DNA of 64,000 nt from Cornus controversa. Lineage: Eukaryota; Streptophyta; Magnoliopsida; Cornales; Cornaceae. The DNA lies in NCBI GenBank assembly GCA_026545225.1, contig CM048846.1, positions 85,267,270-85,331,269 of the forward strand, given 5' to 3'. The notes below the pieces were generated by a model. That model was not told where the DNA came from and did not search any database. It saw only the letters and a program-made list of their open reading frames with translations. Below are positions 1-11,181 of this stretch, piece by piece; position 1 is the stretch's first letter; every line of letters begins with the position of its first letter. A program made the position numbers and the translations under genes.

Positions 1-822
1 GTGTATAGATATCAGTATTCCTTTGCCTTCTCTTATAAATTTTGTTCCAGTGCTGGGTTAACTGGCTGTTATGTGCATGCTTTGTCTGATCCATATATAA
101 CTTCCTGCATAGATTTACGTTCAATTCATCCATGAAAGAAGTTCAAAATTAACTTTCTCTAGAAAAGGTGTCCTTTCAACTAGTGCTGTTGACTGGTTGG
201 ATCAAGATCCAATGCTGACCATATATCAAATTGATTTGGATCCTTTGATCCAAATCCAAAACTGATTTAGGAAATCCCATTATCAGATTAAGATCCTAAA
301 ACATTTATATTTTACTTTGTTTTTTGTGTGTTGGGGGAAAGAAAAAAAGACCGGTAAAAGCATGGGTATGCAATGAGCAAGCTAAAGAGTGTCCTTTTCA
401 GGGAAATAGGCATTTCAAAAAATTGAATGACTTTGGCAGCTTTATAAACCTCTAGGCCATATCTTTTGTGAAGTAGATTTTATTATTTAAAGGAAAAAGT
501 AGAAAGACCCTTGTATGGCAATTTAATTATTTGTCTTATGCAATATGACAGAATAGATTAGATCTTGTTGAACTTTCTACCAGTAACTAAATGTCCTTTT
601 TTGTCATTATGGTTGTTGATGATTTGAGCATACGGTCCGGATATATGTTAGGTTCCTCCAGTTATGTGTGTTCAAATGACAAAAAATCTGTGCTGGAAGG
701 GAACATATGGAGTTCGGTATATGATGCTCGCTCCCTGATGGACTTTGGATTCCAATATGGTGGGAGTCCTGCTCATCCTTTTCATGTTCTATTTGTTTTA
801 CCATCTCTGTACACATTTGCAG
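1..822 (+). other. PMK: Last intron of the PMK gene (5' part outside window)
   Basis: This sequence ends in a pyrimidine-rich tract and a TTTGCAG acceptor at 822, directly before the recognisable PMK exon. No upstream PMK exon could be found in the first 822 bases, so the previous exon lies left of the window. Bases about 605-690 are a segment that recurs in diverged form at about 1556-1655, downstream of the gene. Nothing else was recognised. Confidence 0.6.
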
Positions 823-1092
823 ATCGAACCTGAATCACAAACTCAGCTCTTGGATGCCACTATGAATATGGAAGGAGTTTTGTTGGCTGGAGTTCCCGGT
901 GCAGGTGGGTTTGATGCAATTTTTGCCATCACCTTGGGAGATTCAAGTAGTAATAATGTAAGCCGAGCATGGAGTTCACTCAATGTTCTGGCCTTGCTAG
1001 TGAGAGAAGATCCTCGTGGTGTTTCTTTGGAGAATGGTGATCCGCGAGCCAAAGAAATTACATCAGCCATTGCTTCAGTTCAGATCAAATAA
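823..1092 (+). CDS. PMK: Phosphomevalonate kinase, C-terminal exon (partial gene)
   Basis: This is the last exon of phosphomevalonate kinase, which phosphorylates mevalonate 5-phosphate to the diphosphate in the cytosolic/peroxisomal mevalonate route to isoprenoids. It encodes 89 residues starting IEPESQTQLLDATMN and ending with TAA at 1090-1092. The stretch GVLLAGVPGAGGFDAIFA is the glycine-rich C-terminal motif of the GHMP kinase fold as found in plant PMKs. It is followed by the conserved NVLALLVREDPRGV segment. The exon start is set by the CAG acceptor at 820-822, and the upstream in-frame codons have no family similarity. The frame is intact, so the gene looks functional, but only its 3' end is visible. 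The product call rests on remembered plant PMK sequences. Confidence 0.9.
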   Translation: MEPESQTQLLDATMNMEGVLLAGVPGAGGFDAIFAITLGDSSSNNVSRAWSSLNVLALLVREDPRGVSLENGDPRAKEITSAIASVQIK

Positions 1093-2005
1093 GCAGATGT
1101 TCCTAAAAATTACCGTCTCAAGTGCAGGTGGCAAATGTTATCTGCCTGACTTAATAACACTAAGTTTCGAGGACATGATTCACGGGTGAAGTTTAGAAGA
1201 CTTTGCTAGACAATGAAAGTCAAGTTTAATACCTGTTGTAATTTACTTTTACATTGTAAAATGCCAAGTTGATTATCTCACTATCAGTTATAATTCAGTC
1301 CCAAAACTCCAATAATGTTCCTTGGGGACCCGATTGCTTTGGTTTGCCATTTACTATTAAGGGTTTACTCAGAAGCAACTCTAGGAGTGTTGAAAGCTAC
1401 TCGTCTTGAACTTGGTTTGTCAAACAATTGAGCTGTGAAATCTAGCCTATGTAGATCACCTGTGCTTGGGAGATATGGTTCTAGATAGAACAGAACAATG
1501 CGTTGGATTAAAGGCCCGCTATTAACAAATGTGTCTGTGTGTAGAGAGAGAGAGATTATGGTTGTTACCGATTCGAGCACCCGGTCTGGACATATGTTAG
1601 GTTCCTCTGGTGAGTGTGTTGTGTGTGTGTGTTCAACTGACAAATAATCTTTTTCAGGGACAGTTCCTGGAATAGTATACTTGATGGTATGAGCTTTGCA
1701 GAAAATCGAGAATGATGATTTTCAACTACTCATCAGTTTTGAATACCCCTAAAATCCTACTTAGTTCCTAATCGAATTATATGTCTTTCCAAATATGCTG
1801 AATCACATGTACGAAAAATCATCATAGAGTCACCAGCCTTTGAAGACTACCAATTTTGGTAGCAGAAATGCCCTTGATGGTGAGTTTAAACAGAAATTCC
1901 TAACAATTTGTCATAAACCCTGATCTCGCAGTAGTTTAATGTATCATATCATATATAAGTTGTGTATTTGTTAGCATAGGTTTTTTGCTTGTACTTGCTA
2001 AATTT
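1093..2005. other. PMK 3' flank with two repeated segments
   Basis: This holds the PMK 3' UTR and flanking DNA. About 1556-1655 is a diverged direct copy of 605-690 in the PMK intron. About 1826-1935 is a diverged copy of 5329-5430. It lies just beyond the 3' end of the receptor-kinase pseudogene (minus strand) and could derive from that gene's last exon, but I could not prove it. A short GA tract and a GTGTGT tract lie near 1545 and 1620. Confidence 0.4.
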
Positions 2006-2945
2006 CAACAATCCGATTTGTGTTTTCTTGGGACTCATTATCACCAAATATTCTTGTCATGCCAAAATTTGATATTTTGGGATTCATTTCGCTATCCAAT
2101 AGAATGTTATGGCCTTTAGTTCTCTAGAAATTATACGAAGCCTTGAATATTGATGAAGGTAAAACAGTCCTTGAGCAATGTCTTCAATGATATGAATACG
2201 TGCCCTCCAATCCAACATCCCTTTTCTGTTTAGATCTGTTTCGAGTTCACATTAAGTTAAATGCATGAACATTCATATGAGTTTGGTAAAAGAAAAACAT
2301 TAAAAAAGCACAGATTAAATATAAGAGAACACTAACCGAACAAGAAGAAATCCAAACTTGTATTGGGCATATATTCATAGATCAATATGTTTTCATCTTG
2401 CTCAAAGATTCCAATGCTGGAGTTTGGCTATCAACACTGTCTCATTTTTGAACTCCTGGAACCCTAGTCCAGATCTTCCAAAAGCCTCTTCACAGCTATT
2501 TCTTGTCCTCCGAGTAATTTACCCTGTTTAGGAAAAAAAAAACTCATTTGAATGGTTACTTAACAAGTCAAGTAAATAACAATCATGAAGAAAGATGTGC
2601 AAGTGTTGTTGAGGAATCCATCTTGTCAGCCAAGTTTCCAGGGAAGCCAAATCATTTCACTAAAGAATAGAATTAAAGTCGAAAATAGAGTCGAACAAGT
2701 TGTTAAATTCCTTGGACCGTGCAATGGCGGAAATATTGTGCACTGGGTTAACCCTTTTTACAAGTTGTTAAATGAATCAGTGCATATCTTAACACTTTTA
2801 CCTTGTAAACAGGTCCAAACCCTCCCTCTCCGAGCTTATTTGTTGCCGAGAAGTTATCCGTTACAGCAGAGACACTCGCAAAGCTAAAGCAAGGCAACTC
2901 AACATCCTTCTTTCCGTTTCTCCCTAGATTATTTCCAGTGTTGTG
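2006..2945 (-). pseudogene. Broken S-domain (G-type lectin) receptor-like kinase fragment
   Basis: Read on the minus strand, this is the kinase domain of an S-locus-type receptor-like kinase, a plasma-membrane receptor family. The exon from about 2945 to 2802 gives the ATP-binding loop ([13 protein letters not shown]). The exon 2523-2337 gives GGQEIAVKRL and DENILIYEYMPN. The exon 2235-2006 gives [18 protein letters not shown] and [14 protein letters not shown]. The typical family intron positions still carry GT and AG ends. It cannot be functional. After the catalytic lysine region there are a frameshift and a stop, the segment between the C helix and EQDEN is shortened, and the HRDLK motif has become SRELK. 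The metal-binding DFG has become NFG, and stops follow. The extracellular lectin, transmembrane and C-terminal parts are absent, so it is a decayed partial copy. Confidence 0.85.
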
Positions 2946-3179
2946 TATTTTTCACAACAGGGAGTGTTAAGACTAGTTTAACCAAACATGACAGGGTGTT
3001 AGAGCTTTTTTGACACAAGTTTAATATGTGGTCAATAAATCCAAACCTCAGGGGTGTTTGAGCATTTTATCCAATAAAATAAGAGCTCTCCCCCACTATC
3101 TCTCTCATTACCGCCCTTGCAATTAGCTATGTATGTCTAATATTTATAAAAAGTCATGCCAAAAAAATTTTATTTTTTA

Positions 3180-3800
3180 TCTCACGTTAGATAATAAAAC
3201 AAGGCGATATTCACACTATCATTTTTGAACTTTTCATTCTCATTTAAAATGAAATGACACTCCTAGTTTTAACTTTACAAGTCGATGATTATTTTTTTAA
3301 AATCACATAACTACATCTTTAATGTTTTTAGTCTCTTTTGAATTAATAAAAAAAAGGTGATATCTCGGTTGAATAAATTATCTCTTTTGATAGGAACCGA
3401 AGAACAAAACGCCCAATATAAAAAAAAATATATATATATATATATTTGTTTAATAAATTATCTCTTTTGACAGGACAAAAAAAATGTATACTACACAAAA
3501 AAAAATTCAAAAAAATTGTGAATCTCTATTGAATAAATAATTTCTTTTGAAAGGACAAAAAATAGACTGTACCCAAAAAACTGTTATCAGTGTTAAATAA
3601 ATAATCATTTTTTATAGGACCCAAAAAAGTATAGTATGCAAAAAAAAAAAAAAAGGACCCAAAAAAATATATATATGTTTGTTGATTAAATTCTCTCTTT
3701 TGACATGACGTAAAAAAATGTTCTCCGTTGAATAATTTTCAAAAAATACCCCAAAAAAAAAAATTCCAAGGAAGAAGTTGTCTTTTGACAGGATCCAAAA
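3180..3800. repeat. A/T-rich degenerate tandem array, left copy
   Basis: A unit of roughly 60-100 bases built on TTGAATAAATTATCTCTTTT, then GACAGGACCC and an A-run, repeats in decayed form from about 3350 to 3800. The 170 bases before it (3180-3350) resemble 59710-59880, which precede a similar array at 59880-60440. Both arrays therefore appear to be copies of one dispersed non-coding element. No open frame of any length is present. Confidence 0.6.
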
Positions 3801-4249
3801 AAGAGGAAAAGTACTAGAGTAAGTAAAGAAGGTAAAAATAAGTTGAAGTTTATAGGATAAATTATAAAGGGTGGTTATGGTGAGTTTAGGGACCTTTTTG
3901 TCCTTTTCAAAAAATAAAGCATGTAGAGTGTAATTGTAGAAAAGAGTAGTGCGGTTATCACTTTTCTTAAAAAATATTATTTATATTTCTCATAATTTTA
4001 GTAAAATAGTATAATGCTATTTTTTATGTGTACTTTATTAAAAATTAAATTATTTGAGTTCTTTATAGTAGATATTTTTTGCGAGCCTAAAATTTTGCAA
4101 ATGTTGTTTTCACAAACCTGAAGTTTTGCGAATTCAATATTTTTTGTGAGCCTAAAGTTTCACAAAATTATTGACTTTTCATACCCAGCAAGTTTCACAA
4201 ATTTATTATTTGATATTTCTCATAACATAAATGAACATGATGTAGAAGA

Positions 4250-5430
4250 GCCCTCACATATAATGTATCTCACCAAAAGATGTTGCATCTAATACAATAC
4301 ATTAGATCTATATGATATAGAAAGTGAGACTAATATAACATATATGTTTTAAGGGAAGAGACATTTAACTATGATAATAAGCATAGAGAAATTTGTTCCA
4401 TAGTCAGAAAAACAATATGGGCATGAACCAACTATCAGAAGCCCAATGGACTATGCATTTCTTTTGTTTTTCTTCTTTATTCTGCTGAGGAAGTGCAAGG
4501 ATTCAGAGAGCTTAACATGACTTAATGTCATCACATGATATGACAGTCTTGAATGTATGACCCATTGAATCAAACACCTAGCACACACCTCTCATATCAT
4601 CAACAACAACAACAGAAACCATGCTTGTTAGTTCAAAGTTTGGTAACATAAAAGGTACAGAAGTCAAAGAGAAGGCATACTACATTCTCAAGGTACATTG
4701 ATTAATTAACGAGGCATACCACATCCAGGACTTTGGTGTGATGAAAAGTGCCATCGTCCAAAGCGATGTGTCGTAGATTCGAGACTTTGGAACGGTCTCT
4801 CCTAGACTCGCTCAAGTGAGAGTCTTGTGCACTGAATACAACTTTTTGACCATAATTCAGGAATACTACAGCCAGCTTCAGACCAGCATTAGGCCACTCA
4901 TCAAAGAAAGACTGCATAGGATGATGCTCCTATTGCACTCAGGCCTGCCCAAAAAGCCACGTTGCTGCCCTTGCTTTGGCAATGCAGCATTGATCATTGG
5001 CTCCAAGTCTTGTGGTGTGCCTACCTGTAGGGAGTTATTTATACTACTTCTTTGAACATGTATTATGAAAATGATACATAGAGTTTTTTAGAAAATCATA
5101 AGGATAGTTTTGTAATTTAAAACATTTTTATAGTCTTATCTTTCTTCCTTCTTGTCTTCTATCCAAATTTGAAAGAAAGAAAATTTGTGAAAGATGGTGG
5201 ATGAGCCTTTTTTCTCCTCTTCTTACCTCCTCTCTATCAAACGAAGTAATTTTGCTACTTCACTCCTCTTTTCCTCGGGGAAGTCTCATTTATCCCTCAT
5301 TTCCTTCCCTGCCAAACAAAGAGTTAGAGTTATCAACCTTTGAAGACTACAATTTTGGTTGCAAAAATGCCCTTGATGGCAAGTTTAAACAGAATTTTTC
5401 AACCATTTTTCATGAACCCTGATCTCGCAG
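4250..5430. other. Intergenic stretch with an unidentified coding-like relic
   Basis: The minus strand of 4702-4917 is open for 71 codons and contains QSFFDEWPN, preceded out to about 5025 by further coding-like but interrupted sequence. FFDEWP recalls the short C-terminal motif of growth-regulating factors, but the rest does not match anything I recognise, and stops interrupt the upstream part. I treat it as a gene relic of unknown origin. Bases 5329-5430 repeat 1826-1935. Confidence 0.25.
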
Positions 5431-5906
5431 CAGTTAGATTAATAATAGCAATCCTACTGAGTACACTAGTACAAACATCCTCACCAGAGTATTAAACAAG
5501 CACCAAGATTTAGGATTTCTGATTAACTATTCATCTTCTACTATGGCCTCATTTTTTTCATTATAACTAACAGCTCAATTACTGCTAAACCTATATACTA
5601 TTAGCAAAAGTACATCTCGCGGCTCTTTAATACTTGAAAAGAATTTAATCTCGCTTCCCATTTTGCCTTTTTTTTTTTTTTTTTTTTGAGTGATGCTCAT
5701 AGATGTCTACAAGTCTGCTTCCTTTACTAGTACTACTAAAGCATCAAAATTTGTTGATGGCTAGTACGATAACACTTCTTTTCTTCAATGAAAAATCAGA
5801 ATTGTTTGGCTTCAATTCACCCCTTAATCTTCACTCTTATGACCTTGAAAGAATGCACAAGAAGAGTGATCTCCAATAAAGCAAAGAAGAAGCCCAGTAA
5901 AAACTG

Positions 5907-6400
5907 GGGATTATTATATATAGATTGATTTTTGGAGGGTAATTTATCACTTGGTTGAGTTAAAGTCCTGATGTTTTAAAAAAATGAAGTTAACCCAAAA
6001 GCTTATGTGGTCATGAAAATTTACTGTGCAATTTAATGAGTTGTCCAGTATACCCATTTTTACTGTTTCGTGAAAATACCTAAATATCCCCTCCCCAACT
6101 TTACCTTATACCCACTCAATATCTCTCTTCTTCACTATTCTACACTCTCTTTCTCTCTCTCCACCAAAGGTAAAGTACGTCTCTCTCTTTCTCTCTCTGC
6201 TCAAGATCTCTCATTCTCCATCTCTCAAGTAAATCTCTCTATTTCACCAGATCTGGACTCTCTCTCTAACAAAGGATCTCACAATTCACCAACAGTCTCA
6301 CGTCTCTCTCTCTCAGGTACGTTATCTCTCTTCCTCACAAGTGGGTCTGCTTTCGCGTATCCCATATATTGTTAGTTAAATGTGTGTATGAATGTCTATG
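5907..6400 (+). repeat. MULE left terminal inverted repeat
   Basis: This arm pairs with 12995-13476 in reverse complement, including the CCCTCCCCAACTTTACC block and the CT-rich tract that follows. A short further inner match lies at about 6645-6715 against 11775-11840 in reverse complement. The TC-rich stretch reads as an open frame on the outward strand of both arms, but this is low-complexity sequence and not a gene. Confidence 0.85.
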
Positions 6401-6977
6401 TGTGTTTTTCTATGATTTGTGCTCTCTCTAACCCGATCGATTATGACATATATCGTGTTTAAGGGATTTATAGTTAGGTATGTGTGAAATTGTTTTTGTG
6501 TATTTATATATAGAGAAATAGATAGTTCAATAAGGGCTGATACATTTGGGTTATTGTTAACTGTTTAATCTGCTAATTTCATTTGAGTTATTGGATTAAT
6601 GGTATGATTTTTAAATTTTTTTAAAATAAAATATTCAAGTACATTACAAGTGAAAAAGTGTAAAGTAGAAATATCAATTCTTTGTGAATATATACATGCA
6701 CACTGCACTAAAAAAATTTATGCATTTACTCATATTTTTTGTTCATTTGCTTGAATTTGAAATGTGCATTATGATAAAATTTTCAGAATGTGATAGTCCA
6801 GTTTTGGAACCTCATAAACCAATTCCTTACATAGTCAAACTAATCCACATATTGAATGGGTTGGACTATTTTGTTTCACTCACCTCCCAATTTAGTTTTG
6901 GGTTGGAAAAAATGAGAACTTTCAAATTTGAAAAATTTGTGTCTAAAATGCTATAATCTCATCATGATTTGAAGAGA

Positions 6978-7705
6978 ATTTATTTCCACTTTTATCAATT
7001 TGTTCAATTAGCCTAATAGTATTTTTTATTTATGTTCAATGATTAGGTGGAAACCATATTTGAAAGGAGGAAGTGAAGGATGATGATGAAGAGGAATGTT
7101 TTGAAAGAAGAATACTTCATCTACGTAACTTTGTTTCACTTGGTTATTTAATTTTCTATTTTCATCTTTTTTTTACTTCAATACTTCCTATGGTTATATC
7201 AGAAAAATGTAATTACACTTTTTAGTCTAGGCCAATAAAACATACTGAGCTAGACTGTTAATCCAATGGTACATGGTAAATTTTGGTGAACTATGCAGTG
7301 AACTTAGGCTTCAATTGTTATATAACTTTATTGAATGCAACCGTATAAATAATTCTATTATTTCTTGTGTGTGTATGTGTTTGTGTTGTATAGATTGTGA
7401 GGCTTGGTTTTACAACCATGTTATCATTCTTTAAAGGCTCCCCAATTAAATAGCAATTGCACATTATGTATCAAACTTTGAAGATGTTACTTTTTTATGT
7501 TTTTGATTTCTTGACAGATAGGATGAATTAGGAAGTATCAGAGACATTGATATATCATAGTTTTACTTTGTTTTAGGTGGTTACATTTTTGTCTGATGAA
7601 TATGAATTTCACAATTTGGTTAAGTTAGTGAATTTATGGTCCTTGATGGTTGATCCTACAGAGGTGTGTTACTTTGGCTTTTAGTTTGTGTTGGTACATT
7701 TGGAA
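6978..7705 (+). repeat. Internal inverted repeat arm of the MULE (left)
   Basis: It pairs with 8800-9222 in reverse complement. Matching blocks include CACTTTTATCAATTTGTT, GGTGGAAACCATATTTGAAA and, at the inner end, GATGAATATGAATTTCACAA. About 290 bases (7300-7590) in this arm have no partner, so there was an insertion here or a deletion in the other arm. Confidence 0.7.
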
Positions 7706-8039
7706 GCATAGGAATGACTGAGTTTTTAAAAAGGAGAAAAGTGACCCTAGAGTTATGAAACAATTTTTAGAGATGCAATTAGAATTAAAAAGTTTTTTGG
7801 TCCATTTGATCACTGATAGTGAAAAGTATTGTGCATTAAAAATGGTATATGCTTGCACAAAAATTGGTACATACGTGCACAAAAGTGGTACCTAACCAAA
7901 ACAAATTTTATCATTTTTTTTAATTAATAATTTTAATGCAACATTTGTATGACCTTAGGGAGTCATTATTGTTGCATAAATTATTGGTTGTCAATGACTG
8001 TCTGTAAAGGTATTTTAAATTCATTGCAATAATGATAAA

Positions 8040-8790
8040 TGTAACATACCAATTAATTTCATTAAAATTCTCAATTTCTCTTATTAAATGTCAATAACTA
8101 AATAAAGCTAATATTATATTTTATTTCATTAAAAATCTCATTTTTTTAGATTAAATATCAAGGACTGAGTTAAGGCTAACATCCCATTTTATTTTACAAC
8201 AAATCACAATTTCTCATATCAAGTGTCAATGACTTAGTTAAAGTTAACATTCTATTTTATTTGATTATAAATTCTAATTTCTCAAATCAAGTGTCAAGGC
8301 TTAAGTTAAGTCTAGCATCCCATTTTATTTTACAACAAATCACAATTTCCTATATCAAGTGTCAAGGACTTTGTTAAAGGTAACATTCTTTTTTTTTTTT
8401 TTTACTATAAATCCCAATTTCTCAAATCAAGTGTCAAGGTCTGAGTTAAGGCTAGCATCCCATTTTATTTTACAATAAATCACAATTTCCTATATCAAGT
8501 GTCAAGGACTTTGTTAAAGCTAACATTCTATTTTTTTTTTACTATAAATCTCAATTTCTCAAATCAAGTGTCGAGGTCTGAGTTAAGGCTAGCATCTCGT
8601 TTTATTTACAACAAGTCACAATTTCTTATATCAAGTGTCAAGGACTTTGTTAAAGCTATCATCCCATTTTATTTGACTACAAATCTCAATTTCTTAAATC
8701 AAGTATCAAGGCCTGAGTTAAGGCTAACATCCCATTTTATTTTACAACAAATCACAATTTCTTATATCAAGTATCAAGGCCTAAGTGTTG
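8040..8790. repeat. Tandem array with ~60-base period inside the MULE
   Basis: About a dozen diverged units repeat with a ~60-base period and a higher-order ~120-base period. Each contains AATCAAGTGTCAAGG, then GTTAAGGCTAACATCCCATT or a GTTAAAGCTAACATTC variant, then TTTTACAACAAATCACAATT. The array lies between the two internal inverted arms. The open frame at 8499-8810 is a by-product of the repeat. Confidence 0.8.
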
Positions 8791-8799
8791 AGCTGGCCC

Positions 8800-9222
8800 G
8801 CATAAATTAGAAGCCAACACAAACCAGAAGCCAAAGCCATATACTCTGTAGAATCATCCATCAAGGATCATAAATCCACTAACTCAACTAAATTGTGAAA
8901 TTCATATTCATCAAATTTAACATGTACCATTAGATTAACAATCCAACTCAATATATTTTGTTGTCCTAGACTACAAAGTATAATTACATTTGCTAGAAAT
9001 AACCATAGGAAATACCGAAGAAAAGAAAAGATGAAAATAGAAAATTAAATAAACAAGAGAAACAAAGTTATGTAGACGAAGTCTTCATCTTCAAAACATT
9101 CCTCTTTATCATCATCATTCACTTCCTCCTTTCAAATATGGTTTCCACCTAATCATTGAGCATAAATGAAAAATACTATTAGGCTAATTCAACAAATTGA
9201 TAAAAGTGGAAATGAATAAATT
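8800..9222 (-). repeat. Internal inverted repeat arm of the MULE (right)
   Basis: Reverse complement of parts of 6978-7705. Together with the tandem array between them, the arms form a large potential hairpin on the 3' side of the transposase relic. Confidence 0.7.
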
Positions 9223-9349
9223 ATGCCACCATATCTAATTATAACTGTTACTTCAAAGTTACAATTAAAACATGATAGAGATTCATACACCGAACATACA
9301 AGAACATAGTTATAATAAGGAATCGGCGGTTATACAAATCTCTTATCCA

Positions 9350-11181
9350 GGTAAAATCGTTTTGCAGTTTCGACGATTATGACTAGCCTCACCACATCGC
9401 GAACAGTGTATTGGTCTCACATTTTGAAATTGTGATTCGATTTGTCTAACGCGAGGTCATTTAGGGGGATGTGTTACCACGGGAGGCCTAAGATCGGAAG
9501 TACCTTCATCGATATCACCTAGAACCGGCATGTCATGCATAGGGACCGAAGACATGAGATGTTTGCATAATTCTTGTTGTATTTCAACCCTAAACCAACC
9601 TTGCATCATGTCATGAATATTTAAAGAATACTGTTGGATGGAATAACATGCATGTGAACAAGGAATCCCAGTCATGGTCCACTTCAAATAACTACAATAT
9701 TGTTTAGGGTTGAAAACCACCTTGAATGGTCTTTTTATTTATTTATTATCAAATATTGTACACTCGGTATTAGAAACACGAACCAAACTAAAACTAAGTG
9801 CAAAATCTTGCTCATCTTGAATTTTCTTCTCAATGCACTTCCCAACCAAGATGGTCCACTTCTCAACGTTTAAATTGTTTCACCTTATTTAAGAACCAAT
9901 ACCAATCCTTGTCATTCTCACTGGAAACAATAACACATGCTAAATGCCACAAGCCTTCATTCGCATTATAACCTGTTACACCAAGCATTGTGCCTTTATA
10001 ATTGCCACTTAAGTGACAAGCATCAATTGATAAGATGGGCCTACAATAGTCGATGAACCCTTGTATGGAGCATCCATAAGCTACAAAGACTCGCTTGAAT
10101 CTCCTATCGTTTGTGCACTCCCAAAATGTAATTGTCCCAGGAATTGTTTCTGTTAGTCGTTTGCATAACCACGAGACTAAAATGTAGCTGTCCTCTGGAC
10201 GCCCTTTAATGACATGACATGCACACTCCTTAGCTTTCCACGATTGCATGTAAGTCATCGTAATGGAAAAATCACTCTCTATATCCATGGAAATAGAATT
10301 GGGTGTGTATTTAGGATTGTCCCTGACTTTGTTCAAAATAGCTCGACCCATTTCCTTCGAGCGAAAAACAGGTTTATAATCTGAAATATCTTGAGAAGTG
10401 TGGGCGTGCACATTATTAAATCATTTGATTCTCACTAGATCACTACTGCCTTCACAACCAACCGTCAATTTCCATAGACAACCTTTAACATCACACAAAA
10501 TTCTATAATATTTTCTGCTATTGTCCATGTACTTGAAATGAAAATGATTACGAAGTCCAAACAAAACGAGCGCATCTTTGAAATCATTTGGGCTTTTAAA
10601 GAGCTGACCCTCACAATTAATTTCATCAATATGCCAATATGAATCCTAATGCGCATTTCTTATAAGAAGTGAAGAAGTACTCACAATATTGTGCGGAAGA
10701 CAGCTTGGCAATACACTGTCAATGACTTCAAGATATTCTCTACATGTACACCAAAAAGTATAGTAAAAAATCATATACCTTATACAATTTATGTATAAAT
10801 GTATTACTTTATATTCGTGTGCGTGTCTTACCTCCTACTATTACCACTTGAAATTGCGCAAGGTACATCTACAAGCATTGCATCTTTCACATATATGTTT
10901 GATACACGGTTATTCACTACAATCATCACCCTAAATCTAGATTCTCCAGTCATCTTCACAAGCTCGTTCTTGTTACATTCTATGGTGTAATATATGACTT
11001 TACCACTCATGTTTGAAGAGAAACGTACTAGGTACGCATCTAAAATTGATTCATACGCCATTATTGCTGGTAACATAAAACTGTCTGTCATACCACCGAT
11101 GTATGTAATTTCCTCATTATCTTTTTTTTTTTCAATTTTTCCATTTAATCGACAAATGCATGCAAGATGTCTCTCATTCAT
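9350..11181 (-). pseudogene. MuDR-type (mudrA) transposase, decayed
   Basis: Read on the minus strand in family order. From 11181 to 10828 comes the N-terminal region (EITYIGGMTDSF, then FRVMIVVNNRVSNIYV). From about 10640 to 10400 comes the DNA-binding domain (GQLFKSPNDFKDALVLFGLR, then the Cys-containing KYYRILCDVKGCLWKLTV), with one internal stop. From 10411 to 9863 comes the first part of the MULE catalytic domain (YCRPILSIDACHLSGNYKGT, then DWYWFLNKVKQF). Then follow a SWIM zinc finger (CSYLKWTMTGIPCSHACYS, about 9640-9700) and a CCHC knuckle (CSRCGEASHNRRNC, about 9370-9410) after another in-frame stop. The catalytic domain jumps straight from WYWFL to the region next to SWIM, so the later catalytic part, including the last acidic residue, is missing. 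No function is expected. Confidence 0.88.
9863..10411 (-). pseudogene. MULE transposase catalytic-domain fragment (182-codon open part)
   Basis: This is the longest uninterrupted part of the mudrA relic. It shows DACHLSGNYKGTMLGVTGYN and the LWHLACVIVSSENDKDWYWF block, typical of the MULE transposase family. The first catalytic aspartate region (SIDACHL) is present. The sequence ends at the deletion point shortly after WYWFL. It depends on the neighbouring fragments for any protein and is not a separate gene. Confidence 0.85.

Noticed and set aside
2585..2887. 100-codon plus-strand open frame
   Set aside because: It is antisense to the receptor-kinase relic, spans that gene's intron and has no similarity of its own.
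8040..8790. Regularly spaced repeats resembling a CRISPR array
   Set aside because: The repeats are contiguous and diverged, without unique spacers, and the DNA is plant nuclear.
8499..8810. 103-codon open frame inside the MULE
   Set aside because: It repeats internally because the DNA is a ~60-base tandem array. It matches no protein family I know.
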